From the NCBI GenBank assembly GCA_030626685.1, contig DAOUTL010000023.1, positions 1 to 12,651 on the forward strand: a stretch of DNA of 12,651 nucleotides, written 5' to 3'. A program made the translations under genes and the position numbers. Origin of the DNA: Candidatus Bathyarchaeota archaeon (GTDB lineage Archaea > Thermoproteota > Bathyarchaeia > Bathyarchaeales > Bathycorpusculaceae). How positions within the stretch are numbered: position 1 is the first letter of the stretch; each line of letters begins with the position of its first letter. Under the pieces are notes generated by a model, which had not been told where the DNA came from, ran no database searches, and saw nothing but the letters and a program-made list of their open reading frames with translations. Positions 7,346 to 12,651 of this stretch are shown here, piece after piece.

Positions 7346-8343
7346 GTGAGACAATAGTTAAAGTTCAAAATCTAAAGAAATATTTTCTTGTAAAACTTGG
7401 ATTTTTCCACACTTTGTTTTCAAAGCAATCTCTCTATGTACAAGCAGTTGACGATGTTAGCTTCGAGATAAAACGTGGTGAAATTTTCGGATTGGCAGGT
7501 GAAAGTGGAAGCGGCAAAACAACAACTGGAAGAGTCCTACTCAAGTTAATTGAACCTACAAGCGGCAAAATCATCTTCAAGAACCAAGATATTACTTCGT
7601 TGACAGAAAGTCAAATGAAGCCTTTCCGACGCTCCATGCAAATGATTTTTCAAGATCCATACGAATCTTTGAATCCTAGAATGACTATAGAAAACATAAT
7701 CGCGGAACCCTTAAGAGTTTTAGATGTAGCTTCAAGTGAAAGTGAAATTCAACAAAAAGTTACAAAAGCCCTAGAAGAGGTTGAATTAATTCCTCCTGAA
7801 GAATTTGTCTTCAGATACCCTCATGAACTAAGCGGAGGTCAAAGGCAAAGAGTTGCAGTTGCCCGAGCTATTGTGATTGATCCTGATTTCGTTGTAGCAG
7901 ACGAGCCTGTTTCAATGTTAGATGTTTCAATTCGGGCTGAAATCCTGAAGCTACTGTTCTCTCTTGTAGAGAAGCATAATACGGCTCTCCTTTATATCAC
8001 GCATGACTTGGCTCTCGCGAGACACATATGTGACCGCCTTGCAATAATGTATTTAGGCAAAATAATGGAAATGGGAACCGTGGACCAGGTTATTGAGGAA
8101 CCTTTGCATCCCTACACTCGAGCTTTAATGGCCGCTGTTCCTATTCCAGATCCCACTGCGAAACGAATTGAAGTTATTATCAAAGGTGAAATACCCAGTC
8201 CAGTGAACCCTCCTTCAGGCTGTAGATTTCACACACGATGTCCATCATACATCGGAGACATTTGCCGTAAAAAAGAACCCAAATTGATTGATATGGGCAA
8301 CAACCATTACGTGGCATGCAATCTTTACCCAAAGAAATCTTAG
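7342..8343 (+). CDS. dppF: Peptide-type ABC transporter ATPase DppF
   Basis: The second ATPase (333 aa). I chose ATG 7342, which overlaps the dppD stop as ATGA and follows GGGAG about 10 nt upstream; an in-frame ATG at 7261 lies deep inside dppD and would add a tail read from the wrong frame. Motifs: Walker A GESGSGKTT (53-61), Q-loop IFQDPYESLNPR, signature LSGGQRQR (163-170), Walker B FVVADEP (183-189), D-loop MLD and switch histidine in ITHD (near 221). The family C-terminal region has cysteines at about 294, 300, 308 and 326 (GCRFHTRC, ICRKK, YVACN), the same four-Cys pattern as in DppD. The N-terminus has the DppF-type insertion (FFHTLFSKQSLYVQAVDDVS) before the Walker A region. Last gene of the dppDF unit. 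Confidence 0.94.
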   Translation: MSETIVKVQNLKKYFLVKLGFFHTLFSKQSLYVQAVDDVSFEIKRGEIFGLAGESGSGKTTTGRVLLKLIEPTSGKIIFKNQDITSLTESQMKPFRRSMQMIFQDPYESLNPRMTIENIIAEPLRVLDVASSESEIQQKVTKALEEVELIPPEEFVFRYPHELSGGQRQRVAVARAIVIDPDFVVADEPVSMLDVSIRAEILKLLFSLVEKHNTALLYITHDLALARHICDRLAIMYLGKIMEMGTVDQVIEEPLHPYTRALMAAVPIPDPTAKRIEVIIKGEIPSPVNPPSGCRFHTRCPSYIGDICRKKEPKLIDMGNNHYVACNLYPKKS

Positions 8344-8409
8344 CTGGGCTAATCTCCATTTTTCAATTATCTATTGCTTTTCCTTCACATAATATATGCA
8401 TGTTACTGA

Positions 8410-8429
8410 GGAAAAACGTCAATTTTTCC
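8410..8429. terminator. Hairpin, possible bidirectional terminator between convergent genes
   Basis: GGAAAAA-CGTCAA-TTTTTCC is a perfect 7-bp stem with a 6-nt loop, giving a T5 run on either strand. It lies 67 nt past the dppF stop and 64 nt past the stop of the convergent minus-strand gene, so it could end both transcripts. Confidence 0.5.
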
Positions 8430-8492
8430 GTCTAACACATAGTAAATCATCGTAGGAATTCCAGTCAAGGCATCTTCTTTTGATCCGCATTT

Positions 8493-9236
8493 TCAGATTC
8501 CGATAGTGAAGATACGAAGACTATTAACAATTGCCAAAGCAAAAATCATTCGACTTCTCATTTTGGTTTTCCTCTTTCTTAACAACCTCTGTTTTTTTCT
8601 TTGTTTTCTAGCCCAAAAAGCCGAAAATCCACCGAAACCAATTAGGGCGATTCCTACTGGTAACATATCACGATAAGGATAAAAATTTTGCGGAACAAAT
8701 CTTTTAAGCGACATCGTCGTGGGAGTACTATTGAATTTAAGTAGAATTTCAGGCGATATAATCCTTGCCGTGTATGTTCCGTTGGTTTCAACAATTCCTT
8801 TTACGCCCTCTGGATCCTCTCCAAGGTCGATGAGACCACCAGTACTGGAGTTTGTATAGGCCATGTATAGCCCAAGTGTTGCTCCACCTGACCAATCAGG
8901 ATATGTAACATAGACTAGATCAATAACTGTTCTTTGACCCACAGTGTTGTTTATTTCCACCTGAACTGTCAAATCATGAACCTCTTCAACCAGGTTTGGA
9001 GGCAGATCTTCTTGTGCAAAATAGACCCAATTAAACGTATTTGTTTCCCTCTGATCTGGCTCTATGTATAAAACAAGCTTATCCCCTTCAGCAAAATACC
9101 CTGAAACCTCAAATTCATTATGTTCCGTGTAAGTTGACTTATGTACATATTTCTCACCTGAGACGTTATAGAAAGCGGTAACGATAACTCCAGAAAATAT
9201 GAATATTAATCCCAATGCTAAGAGTTTGTTTCCCAT
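8493..9236 (-). CDS. Bitopic surface protein of unknown function
   Basis: A 247-residue protein beginning at ATG 9236, preceded by a strong GGAGGT site 7 nt away. Residues 1-24 are an uncleaved or signal-type hydrophobic segment (LLALGLIFIFSGVIVTAFYN). The next ~165 residues are beta-rich and presumably outside the cell: FEVSGYFAEGDKLVLYIEP, a VEINNTVGQRTVIDLVYV strand pair and several N-x-S/T sequons. A second membrane segment (MLPVGIALIGFGGFSAFWA, near 191-209) is followed by a very basic stretch (RKQRKKQRLLRKRK), a stop-transfer signal that puts the tail in the cytoplasm. The last ~25 residues are oddly hydrophobic again and may reflect a frameshift at a 7-A run (8592-8598). The promoter block is the same as that of the left-edge cohesin-like gene. 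I do not recognise the family. Confidence 0.75.
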   Translation of the reverse strand: MGNKLLALGLIFIFSGVIVTAFYNVSGEKYVHKSTYTEHNEFEVSGYFAEGDKLVLYIEPDQRETNTFNWVYFAQEDLPPNLVEEVHDLTVQVEINNTVGQRTVIDLVYVTYPDWSGGATLGLYMAYTNSSTGGLIDLGEDPEGVKGIVETNGTYTARIISPEILLKFNSTPTTMSLKRFVPQNFYPYRDMLPVGIALIGFGGFSAFWARKQRKKQRLLRKRKTKMRSRMIFALAIVNSLRIFTIGI

Positions 9237-9280
9237 GCTAACCTCCTTCTTATGACCTAAAAATAATCTGAGTTCGCCAT

Positions 9281-9299
9281 TCTAATTAACTTTCTGGAA
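9281..9299 (-). promoter_or_regulatory. Promoter of the 8493-9236 surface-protein gene
   Basis: On the plus strand TCTAATTAACTTTCTGGAA is identical over all 19 bases to 429-450 except that three bases (AAG) are absent here. As a minus-strand promoter it reads CCAGAAAG then TTAATTAGA. A start near 9262 leaves a ~26-nt leader holding the GGAGGT site. Confidence 0.6.
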
Positions 9300-9343
9300 T
9301 AATCTTCCTCTTACTTTACGAGAGAAAAACAAAGTGTTCAAAT

Positions 9344-9697
9344 TTATTCTGATTTAGACTTCTCCTTTTTTCTTTTTGCATATTCTGCTAATTCTTCAAT
9401 TAATCCTAATCTACGATCAGGTTCTGGGAATTGTCCAAACGCGTGAAATGCCTTAAGATATTTTTTGTCTTTAATCCCATACCTTAATTTCACTCTCTTT
9501 TCTTCAAGACAGATCGCATAAATTATTAAGACAGCTGGTAATATTACACCTATCAACGGGTGTACATTAATCATCAACCACAAATCAATGAATACTCCCG
9601 CTGCGTATAAAATTGGAAGCCAAAACCAGAAACTAGTTACAGATGCCTTCATAACCGTAAAAAGCTCTACAATGCTCTCTTTTAAAGACGCAGACAT
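9344..9697 (-). CDS. Small two-segment membrane protein of unknown function
   Basis: A 117-residue protein with a hydrophobic hairpin (about 22-40, FWFWLPILYAAGVFIDLWLM, and 43-63, INVHPLIGVILPAVLIIYAI) and a charged, soluble C-terminal half ending in a lysine-rich tail (YAKRKKEKSKSE). The short loop and the basic stretch after segment 2 (EEKRVKLRYG) suggest both ends are cytoplasmic. ATG 9697 has only a weak AGGGATG upstream; a GTTAAATAAT box at 9731-9740 would give a ~13-nt leader. A T5 run on the minus strand at 9325-9329 could end the transcript. It sits between two other minus-strand membrane-protein genes, each with its own apparent promoter. No family recognised. Confidence 0.7.
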   Translation of the reverse strand: MSASLKESIVELFTVMKASVTSFWFWLPILYAAGVFIDLWLMINVHPLIGVILPAVLIIYAICLEEKRVKLRYGIKDKKYLKAFHAFGQFPEPDRRLGLIEELAEYAKRKKEKSKSE

Positions 9698-9730
9698 ACG
9701 AATGCATCCCTTTTTATCCAGGATAAAACT

Positions 9731-9741
9731 ATTATTTAACT
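9731..9741 (-). promoter_or_regulatory. TATA box of the 9344-9697 gene
   Basis: Minus-strand AGTTAAATAAT; a transcript start about 25 nt on (near 9710) fits the ATG at 9697. Confidence 0.45.
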
Positions 9742-9755
9742 CTTAACATTTTAGT

Positions 9756-10310
9756 TTACTTGTTGAAAAGGTAAACCCTTAGAATTGATCCCAAGGTGAT
9801 GCCTATTAAACAAAGAGTCAGAGTTGTTGGAATAAATAGTCTGGCAATGTTGAGCACAGCGACAAGAAGTATCCATTCCCACCCATAAGGAAGCAAACCG
9901 TAAATTTCATAGCCTAAAACAAACCAGATGTAACAAAATGAGAAGGCAACTGCTATTAAGAAAGAAGAAATAATTGTAGAACCATATCCTATGACGAGTT
10001 TTCTAGAATCCCTTAAAAGCACACCAGCAATCCCACTTATAATGACTATTACCATCATGGCTAAGCTATTCATCAGCGGCGCTTCATAAAAGGAAAAGGC
10101 GATTTCATAGGTTCTCCATTTCTCACTAGTTATGTAAATTGAGTAGTAGGTTAAAATCACGACCATGGATACGATTGCAATCCAAAGCACAATAACCATT
10201 ATCTCTTTCTTGTTTCTTCTAATTGAATCAATGAAACCGCTTAATTTCATCCTAATCCTACCTTTTACCCTAACTCCTATTTTCCACCGGATAGATTTAA
10301 GTTTTAACAT
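9756..10310 (-). CDS. Multi-pass membrane protein of unknown function
   Basis: A 184-residue hydrophobic protein with about four to five membrane segments: near 37-60 (IMVIVLWIAIVSMVVILTYY), 79-98 (NSLAMMVIVIISGIAGVLL), 108-132 (GSTIISSFLIAVAFSFCYIW) and a long C-terminal pair from about 144 to 180. The N-terminus is strongly basic (KSIRWKIGVRVKGRIR), as expected for a cytoplasmic end. The start is uncertain. ATG 10310 fits a nearly leaderless transcript from the TTTAAA box at 10342-10347, while ATG 10250 (MKLSGFIDSIRRNKKE, 164 aa) has a GGTAGGAT site just upstream. The gene is divergent from 10381-10767, with which it appears to share a TATA box. No family recognised. Confidence 0.7.
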   Translation of the reverse strand: MLKLKSIRWKIGVRVKGRIRMKLSGFIDSIRRNKKEIMVIVLWIAIVSMVVILTYYSIYITSEKWRTYEIAFSFYEAPLMNSLAMMVIVIISGIAGVLLRDSRKLVIGYGSTIISSFLIAVAFSFCYIWFVLGYEIYGLLPYGWEWILLVAVLNIARLFIPTTLTLCLIGITLGSILRVYLFNK

Positions 10311-10338
10311 TAAAGGTATGCATGCATTTTCGCTGCAA

Positions 10339-10350
10339 AAATTTAAAGTA
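10339..10350. promoter_or_regulatory. Shared palindromic TATA box between divergent membrane-protein genes
   Basis: AAATTTAAAGTA contains the palindrome TTTAAA (10342-10347). Start points 25 nt away on either side (about 10370 on plus, 10319 on minus) sit 9-11 nt before the ATGs at 10381 and 10310. One box could therefore fire both ways. Confidence 0.5.
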
Positions 10351-10380
10351 TGAAAACTTCGTTTAGAAGGTTGATTATCT

Positions 10381-10767
10381 ATGAAGAAAACGTATTTATG
10401 GCATTTTGCTATTTTGGTTAGTGTCTCCTTAATGCTAACTGCAATCGTATATTTTATAAATTACACCTTGCTCTTCTCAACTGCTTATGTCTCGTCAACA
10501 GACATGCTCTTCGTAGAAGGAATATTATTCATCATTCTAGGTATCTTACTTATTCTCGGATCAGGCGGCATTAATCTTTGGAGTGTGAAAGCAGCAATTT
10601 TAGGTGCTGCTACTGAAGCAGTTTACGGCGAAGGCGGTGTTACCCCTTCAGAACTCTTCAAAAGAGATTCTTGGAAGGCGAAGGGATTTCCTCGTTTAGG
10701 ACTTGTGTTGTTGATGGCAGGTCTTTTCATGCTCGTCATATACTTTATCTCATTGGCTTTCAGATAA
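10381..10767 (+). CDS. Small three-segment membrane protein of unknown function
   Basis: A 128-residue protein starting at ATG 10381, preceded by AAGGTTGAT about 6-14 nt upstream as a plausible ribosome site. Three hydrophobic segments are visible: about 8-33 (FAILVSVSLMLTAIVYFINY), 43-61 (LFVEGILFIILGILLILGSG) and 105-126 (LGLVLLMAGLFMLVIYFISL). Between segments 2 and 3 lies a ~45-residue loop (LWSVKAAILGAATEAVYGEG and the charged ELFKRDSWKAKGFPR). The gene is convergent with the dockerin-bearing gene ending at 10806 and divergent from 9756-10310. It resembles small archaeal membrane proteins in general, but I recognise no family. Confidence 0.72.
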   Translation: MKKTYLWHFAILVSVSLMLTAIVYFINYTLLFSTAYVSSTDMLFVEGILFIILGILLILGSGGINLWSVKAAILGAATEAVYGEGGVTPSELFKRDSWKAKGFPRLGLVLLMAGLFMLVIYFISLAFR

Positions 10768-10805
10768 AAAAGGGAAGATTGAAGATTGCAAAGACTTATG
10801 CGATG

Positions 10806-11966
10806 TTATGGGTCTGATACTCCGTAGTTGAATGTGATTGTGACGATGTCATAGATGTCTATTATTCCGAATTCTGGAGCAATGTCTGCATATGGGTTCC
10901 AGTTCGGATCTCCTGGACGGGCATCGTAGGCCATACATGCTGCGACGATATCAAATATGTCTACCGTTCCATCGAAGTTGATGTCTCCAAACATTGGAAA
11001 CTTGGTTTCTATACGGCCGTCCACTGTCATATAATCGATGTTCAGCGAATATGGTATGCACCACTTAGTTGCATTTCCAAAAGCTGCTAGTTTAACATCG
11101 TTGAGCGTGAAGTTACCTTCACCAAGTTCGGTCACTAAAAAGGTTATGGTTGCTAACGTTCCGCTGCCAAAAGGTGATGTACGTTCTTTTGTAGGATCTG
11201 ACATGTAAGCGATCCAAACGTAGCTTTCCTCCTCGTTTATTTCTTCTTTGACCTGATATGTTAGGTTGAAATATTCTGCGAAATCGCCTATACTGACTCC
11301 AGTAGCGTTCAGCAGCGTGGTATTGTAATATAGTTTAATGTTGAATCCCACCATGTCCCAGTATGCATCTAGATCGTTTACTGTTACATTGACTTCAAAG
11401 CTACCTCTAACAATCCCCAATATGGAAGATGGTTCTACTTTGACAGTGGCTGGTTGCGGTATTAAGCTGACTATTCTGACACCAGTGCTTCTGAAGTTAT
11501 TGTGTATATAAGTCTCCCCAGAAACAGGGCTTGCTAATGCACTTATGGTGTGGAAGCATGTTTCTTCGCCAGTTGTATCCCACACGTAATAAAACATGGT
11601 TTCGTTTCCAGGCGGAAGATTTGTTATTGTTTCAACCTGTGCATAGCCACCATAGTTTGTAGTCAAAGTGAAAGTTTCTGTAGCGTTGCCCAAGTTCTTC
11701 ACAGTCACGTTAATGTAAACTGTATCACCGATTTGAACCATCGCAGGAGTTGCAACTAATCGCGTGACAGCAACATCATAAACATAAGTTACTGACAAGG
11801 CAATCGTTGATTCTTGCCAAGTCGCTCCCACTATCGTTCCATGATTTTCTTCACCTGAGTAGTCTGAGGTTGTGGTTCCTGTTCCTTCATCGAAGTGATA
11901 GCCTGCTACTAATCCTGGTTCAGGTTCTCCATACTTTCCGATTCCACCGTTATAATGTGTTGTCAC
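10806..11966 (-). CDS. CARDB, cohesin-like and dockerin domains: C-terminal part of a frameshifted secreted protein
   Basis: The ATG at 11966 is only the first Met in an open frame that continues upstream to about 12067, where it joins the LamG-bearing fragment 12008-12583 if one base is restored; the true product would be ~592 aa. In this 386-aa fragment, residues 16-50 (GLVAGYHFDEGTGTTTSDYS...) look like the beginning of a second LamG domain that is cut short. Residues 65-166 are a CARDB-type adhesion domain (DVAVTRLVATPAMVQIGD...). Residues 172-318 are cohesin-like (ATVKVEPSS, FNIKLYYNTTLLNATGV, FGSGTLATITFLV). Residues 326-383 are a dockerin type I pair, the first repeat intact (GDINFDGTVDIFD), the second weaker (ADIAPEFGIIDIYD). 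There is no membrane anchor after the dockerin. Expected on the cell surface, probably binding carbohydrate and other cohesin/dockerin proteins. The minus-strand T-run at about 10766-10771 may end the transcript. Confidence 0.85.
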   Translation of the reverse strand: MTTHYNGGIGKYGEPEPGLVAGYHFDEGTGTTTSDYSGEENHGTIVGATWQESTIALSVTYVYDVAVTRLVATPAMVQIGDTVYINVTVKNLGNATETFTLTTNYGGYAQVETITNLPPGNETMFYYVWDTTGEETCFHTISALASPVSGETYIHNNFRSTGVRIVSLIPQPATVKVEPSSILGIVRGSFEVNVTVNDLDAYWDMVGFNIKLYYNTTLLNATGVSIGDFAEYFNLTYQVKEEINEEESYVWIAYMSDPTKERTSPFGSGTLATITFLVTELGEGNFTLNDVKLAAFGNATKWCIPYSLNIDYMTVDGRIETKFPMFGDINFDGTVDIFDIVAACMAYDARPGDPNWNPYADIAPEFGIIDIYDIVTITFNYGVSDP

Positions 11967-12007
11967 TTCATCTGCCGATATGGCACGATTGTAGATTCTG
12001 ACCTCTT

Positions 12008-12583
12008 CTATCTTACCACAAAACTCACGAGGGGCGAAGGTGCTAATTGCATCGTTTGGATTACCTCCATATAAAGAGGCAGATCGATTGCGTATGGACT
12101 ATAACCTTCTGCCACCAAGGATTCCTTGAGTTCTCCATCAACGTATATCTTCATTTCATCATTATCGGGTCCATCGATTACCTCGAATGTTCCAACCACA
12201 TGGTTCCACTCGTCCAGTGTTAAGGGTATTGGTCCAACCCATGCTACTCCTTTCCCGTAAGTGAAGAAGTACACATTGTCTTGGTCTTCGTCTACGAATA
12301 ATCCATAACCCCCTTTAGGTCCACTATCTCTTTGCTTGTAAACTACGGCCCTCCAGTTATCGGCGGGTGATACAGTATATGGCTTTATCCATGCCTCAAC
12401 CGTAATCGCGCCAGTGATATCTAAACTCGCTGAGTCAGGCACTTCAACATAGTCACTGTCCCCATCAAAGGTTAAGCAGTAACCTTCCGGACTCGCTTTT
12501 ACAGTCACTATTGGCTCTGCAATCATTAGCGTACTTGAAACTAGTGTTAAAAGCATCAGAATTGATACTAACTTGTTTTTCAT
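12008..12583 (-). CDS. LamG-domain N-terminal part of the frameshifted secreted cohesin/dockerin protein
   Basis: A 191-aa fragment starting at ATG 12583 after a purine-rich GAGAAAGGA leader. Residues 1-30 are a Sec signal peptide (cleavage near VKA-S). From 36 it is a LamG/concanavalin A-like lectin domain: YCLTFDGDSDYVEVPDSASL, ITVEAWIKPYT, WNHVVGTFEV near 126 and MKIYVDGELKES near 144. It breaks at residue ~172: the in-frame tail (EVIQTMQLAPSPLVSFVVR, then stop) is unlike any LamG end. Shifting one base at 12064-12068 restores GNPNDAISTFAPREFCGKIE and EVRIYNRAISADE, the canonical end of the domain, and leads straight into the 10806-11966 frame. The tail from ~173 is therefore an artefact of the shift. 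LamG domains often bind glycans. Confidence 0.85.
   Translation of the reverse strand: MKNKLVSILMLLTLVSSTLMIAEPIVTVKASPEGYCLTFDGDSDYVEVPDSASLDITGAITVEAWIKPYTVSPADNWRAVVYKQRDSGPKGGYGLFVDEDQDNVYFFTYGKGVAWVGPIPLTLDEWNHVVGTFEVIDGPDNDEMKIYVDGELKESLVAEGYSPYAIDLPLYMEVIQTMQLAPSPLVSFVVR
12064..12068 (-). other. Single-base frameshift inside the LamG domain
   Basis: The minus strand reads TAT ATG GAG GTA here. Adding one G (ATG GGA GGT AAT CCA) restores a normal LamG ending and fuses the two fragments into one open frame of about 592 codons. It lies in a short G-rich run, a common place for sequencing slips or slippage mutations. Confidence 0.8.
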
Positions 12584-12605
12584 TTTTTCCTTTCTCTTTT
12601 TTGTT

Positions 12606-12650
12606 GAAATGCGCCGTTGAAGAATAACAATTAATTCTTCGCGGCATTTC
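12606..12650. repeat. Imperfect inverted repeat upstream of the LamG/dockerin gene
   Basis: The left arm 12606-12625 (GAAATGCGCCGTTGAAGAAT) and the right arm 12634-12650 (ATTCTTCGCGGCATTTC) pair through GAAATGC/GCATTTC and GAAGAAT/ATTCTTC, with an unmatched middle and an AT-rich 8-nt centre. It begins 23 nt before the start codon. It may be an operator spanning the promoter, a leader hairpin, or the terminator of a gene beyond the edge. Confidence 0.5.
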
Positions 12651-12651
12651 C

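Noticed and set aside
8403..8495. In-frame continuation of the 8493-9236 frame past its TGA (about 29 codons, protein-like)
   Set aside because: No evidence of stop-codon recoding, and the stretch contains the terminator hairpin at 8410-8429; probably chance or decayed sequence.
12465..12647. Minus-strand 60-codon frame overlapping the LamG gene start
   Set aside because: It is an out-of-frame reading of the signal-peptide region, low in complexity and with no independent support.
1..12651. tRNA, rRNA, CRISPR or transposase
   Set aside because: I saw no cloverleaf-like sequence, no regularly spaced direct repeats and no transposase motifs on either strand; a covariance-model scan was not possible.

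Overview
The window looks like a chromosomal segment of an uncultured archaeon. The upstream regions carry archaeal BRE/TATA-like boxes about 25 nt before likely transcript starts. Leaders are short or nearly absent, transcripts end in T-tracts, and secreted proteins are rich in N-x-S/T sequons and carry cohesin- and dockerin-like modules. A TACK/Bathyarchaeia-type lineage is my best guess, from general resemblance only; no marker gene is present to settle it.

Layout. 1-379 (minus): 5' part of a secreted protein with a cohesin-like domain, running off the left edge. 667-3228 (plus): a large family-5 (oligopeptide/nickel type) solute-binding protein whose halves appear circularly permuted and whose C-terminus is a degenerate dockerin-like pair. 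3363-5860 (plus): permease genes dppB and dppC, the latter with a ~180-residue extracytoplasmic insert. 5876-6262 (minus): an unrelated small protein that interrupts the transporter cluster. 6374-8343 (plus): the two ATPases dppD and dppF, overlapping by ATGA. 8493-9236, 9344-9697 and 9756-10310 (all minus): a bitopic surface protein and two small membrane proteins. 10381-10767 (plus): a small membrane protein divergent from the last of these. 10806-12583 (minus): a secreted LamG-CARDB-cohesin-dockerin protein broken by one frameshift near 12067. No RNA gene, CRISPR array or transposon was seen, and no gene-free stretch exceeds 300 bases (the longest is 380-666, holding two divergent promoters).

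How it may work together. The five transporter genes make a complete peptide-type ABC importer: binding protein, two permeases, two ATPases. The binding protein has a Sec signal but no lipobox cysteine and no membrane anchor; its dockerin-like tail suggests docking to a cohesin-bearing surface protein, and cohesin-like modules are encoded at both ends of the window. The left cohesin gene, the binding-protein gene and the 8493-9236 surface-protein gene share a nearly identical promoter block, while dppBC and dppDF share a different one. This suggests a surface-capture regulon plus a separately promoted translocation machine. The permutation, tethering and co-regulation ideas are inference from sequence reading and need alignment, structure prediction and genome-wide motif searches.
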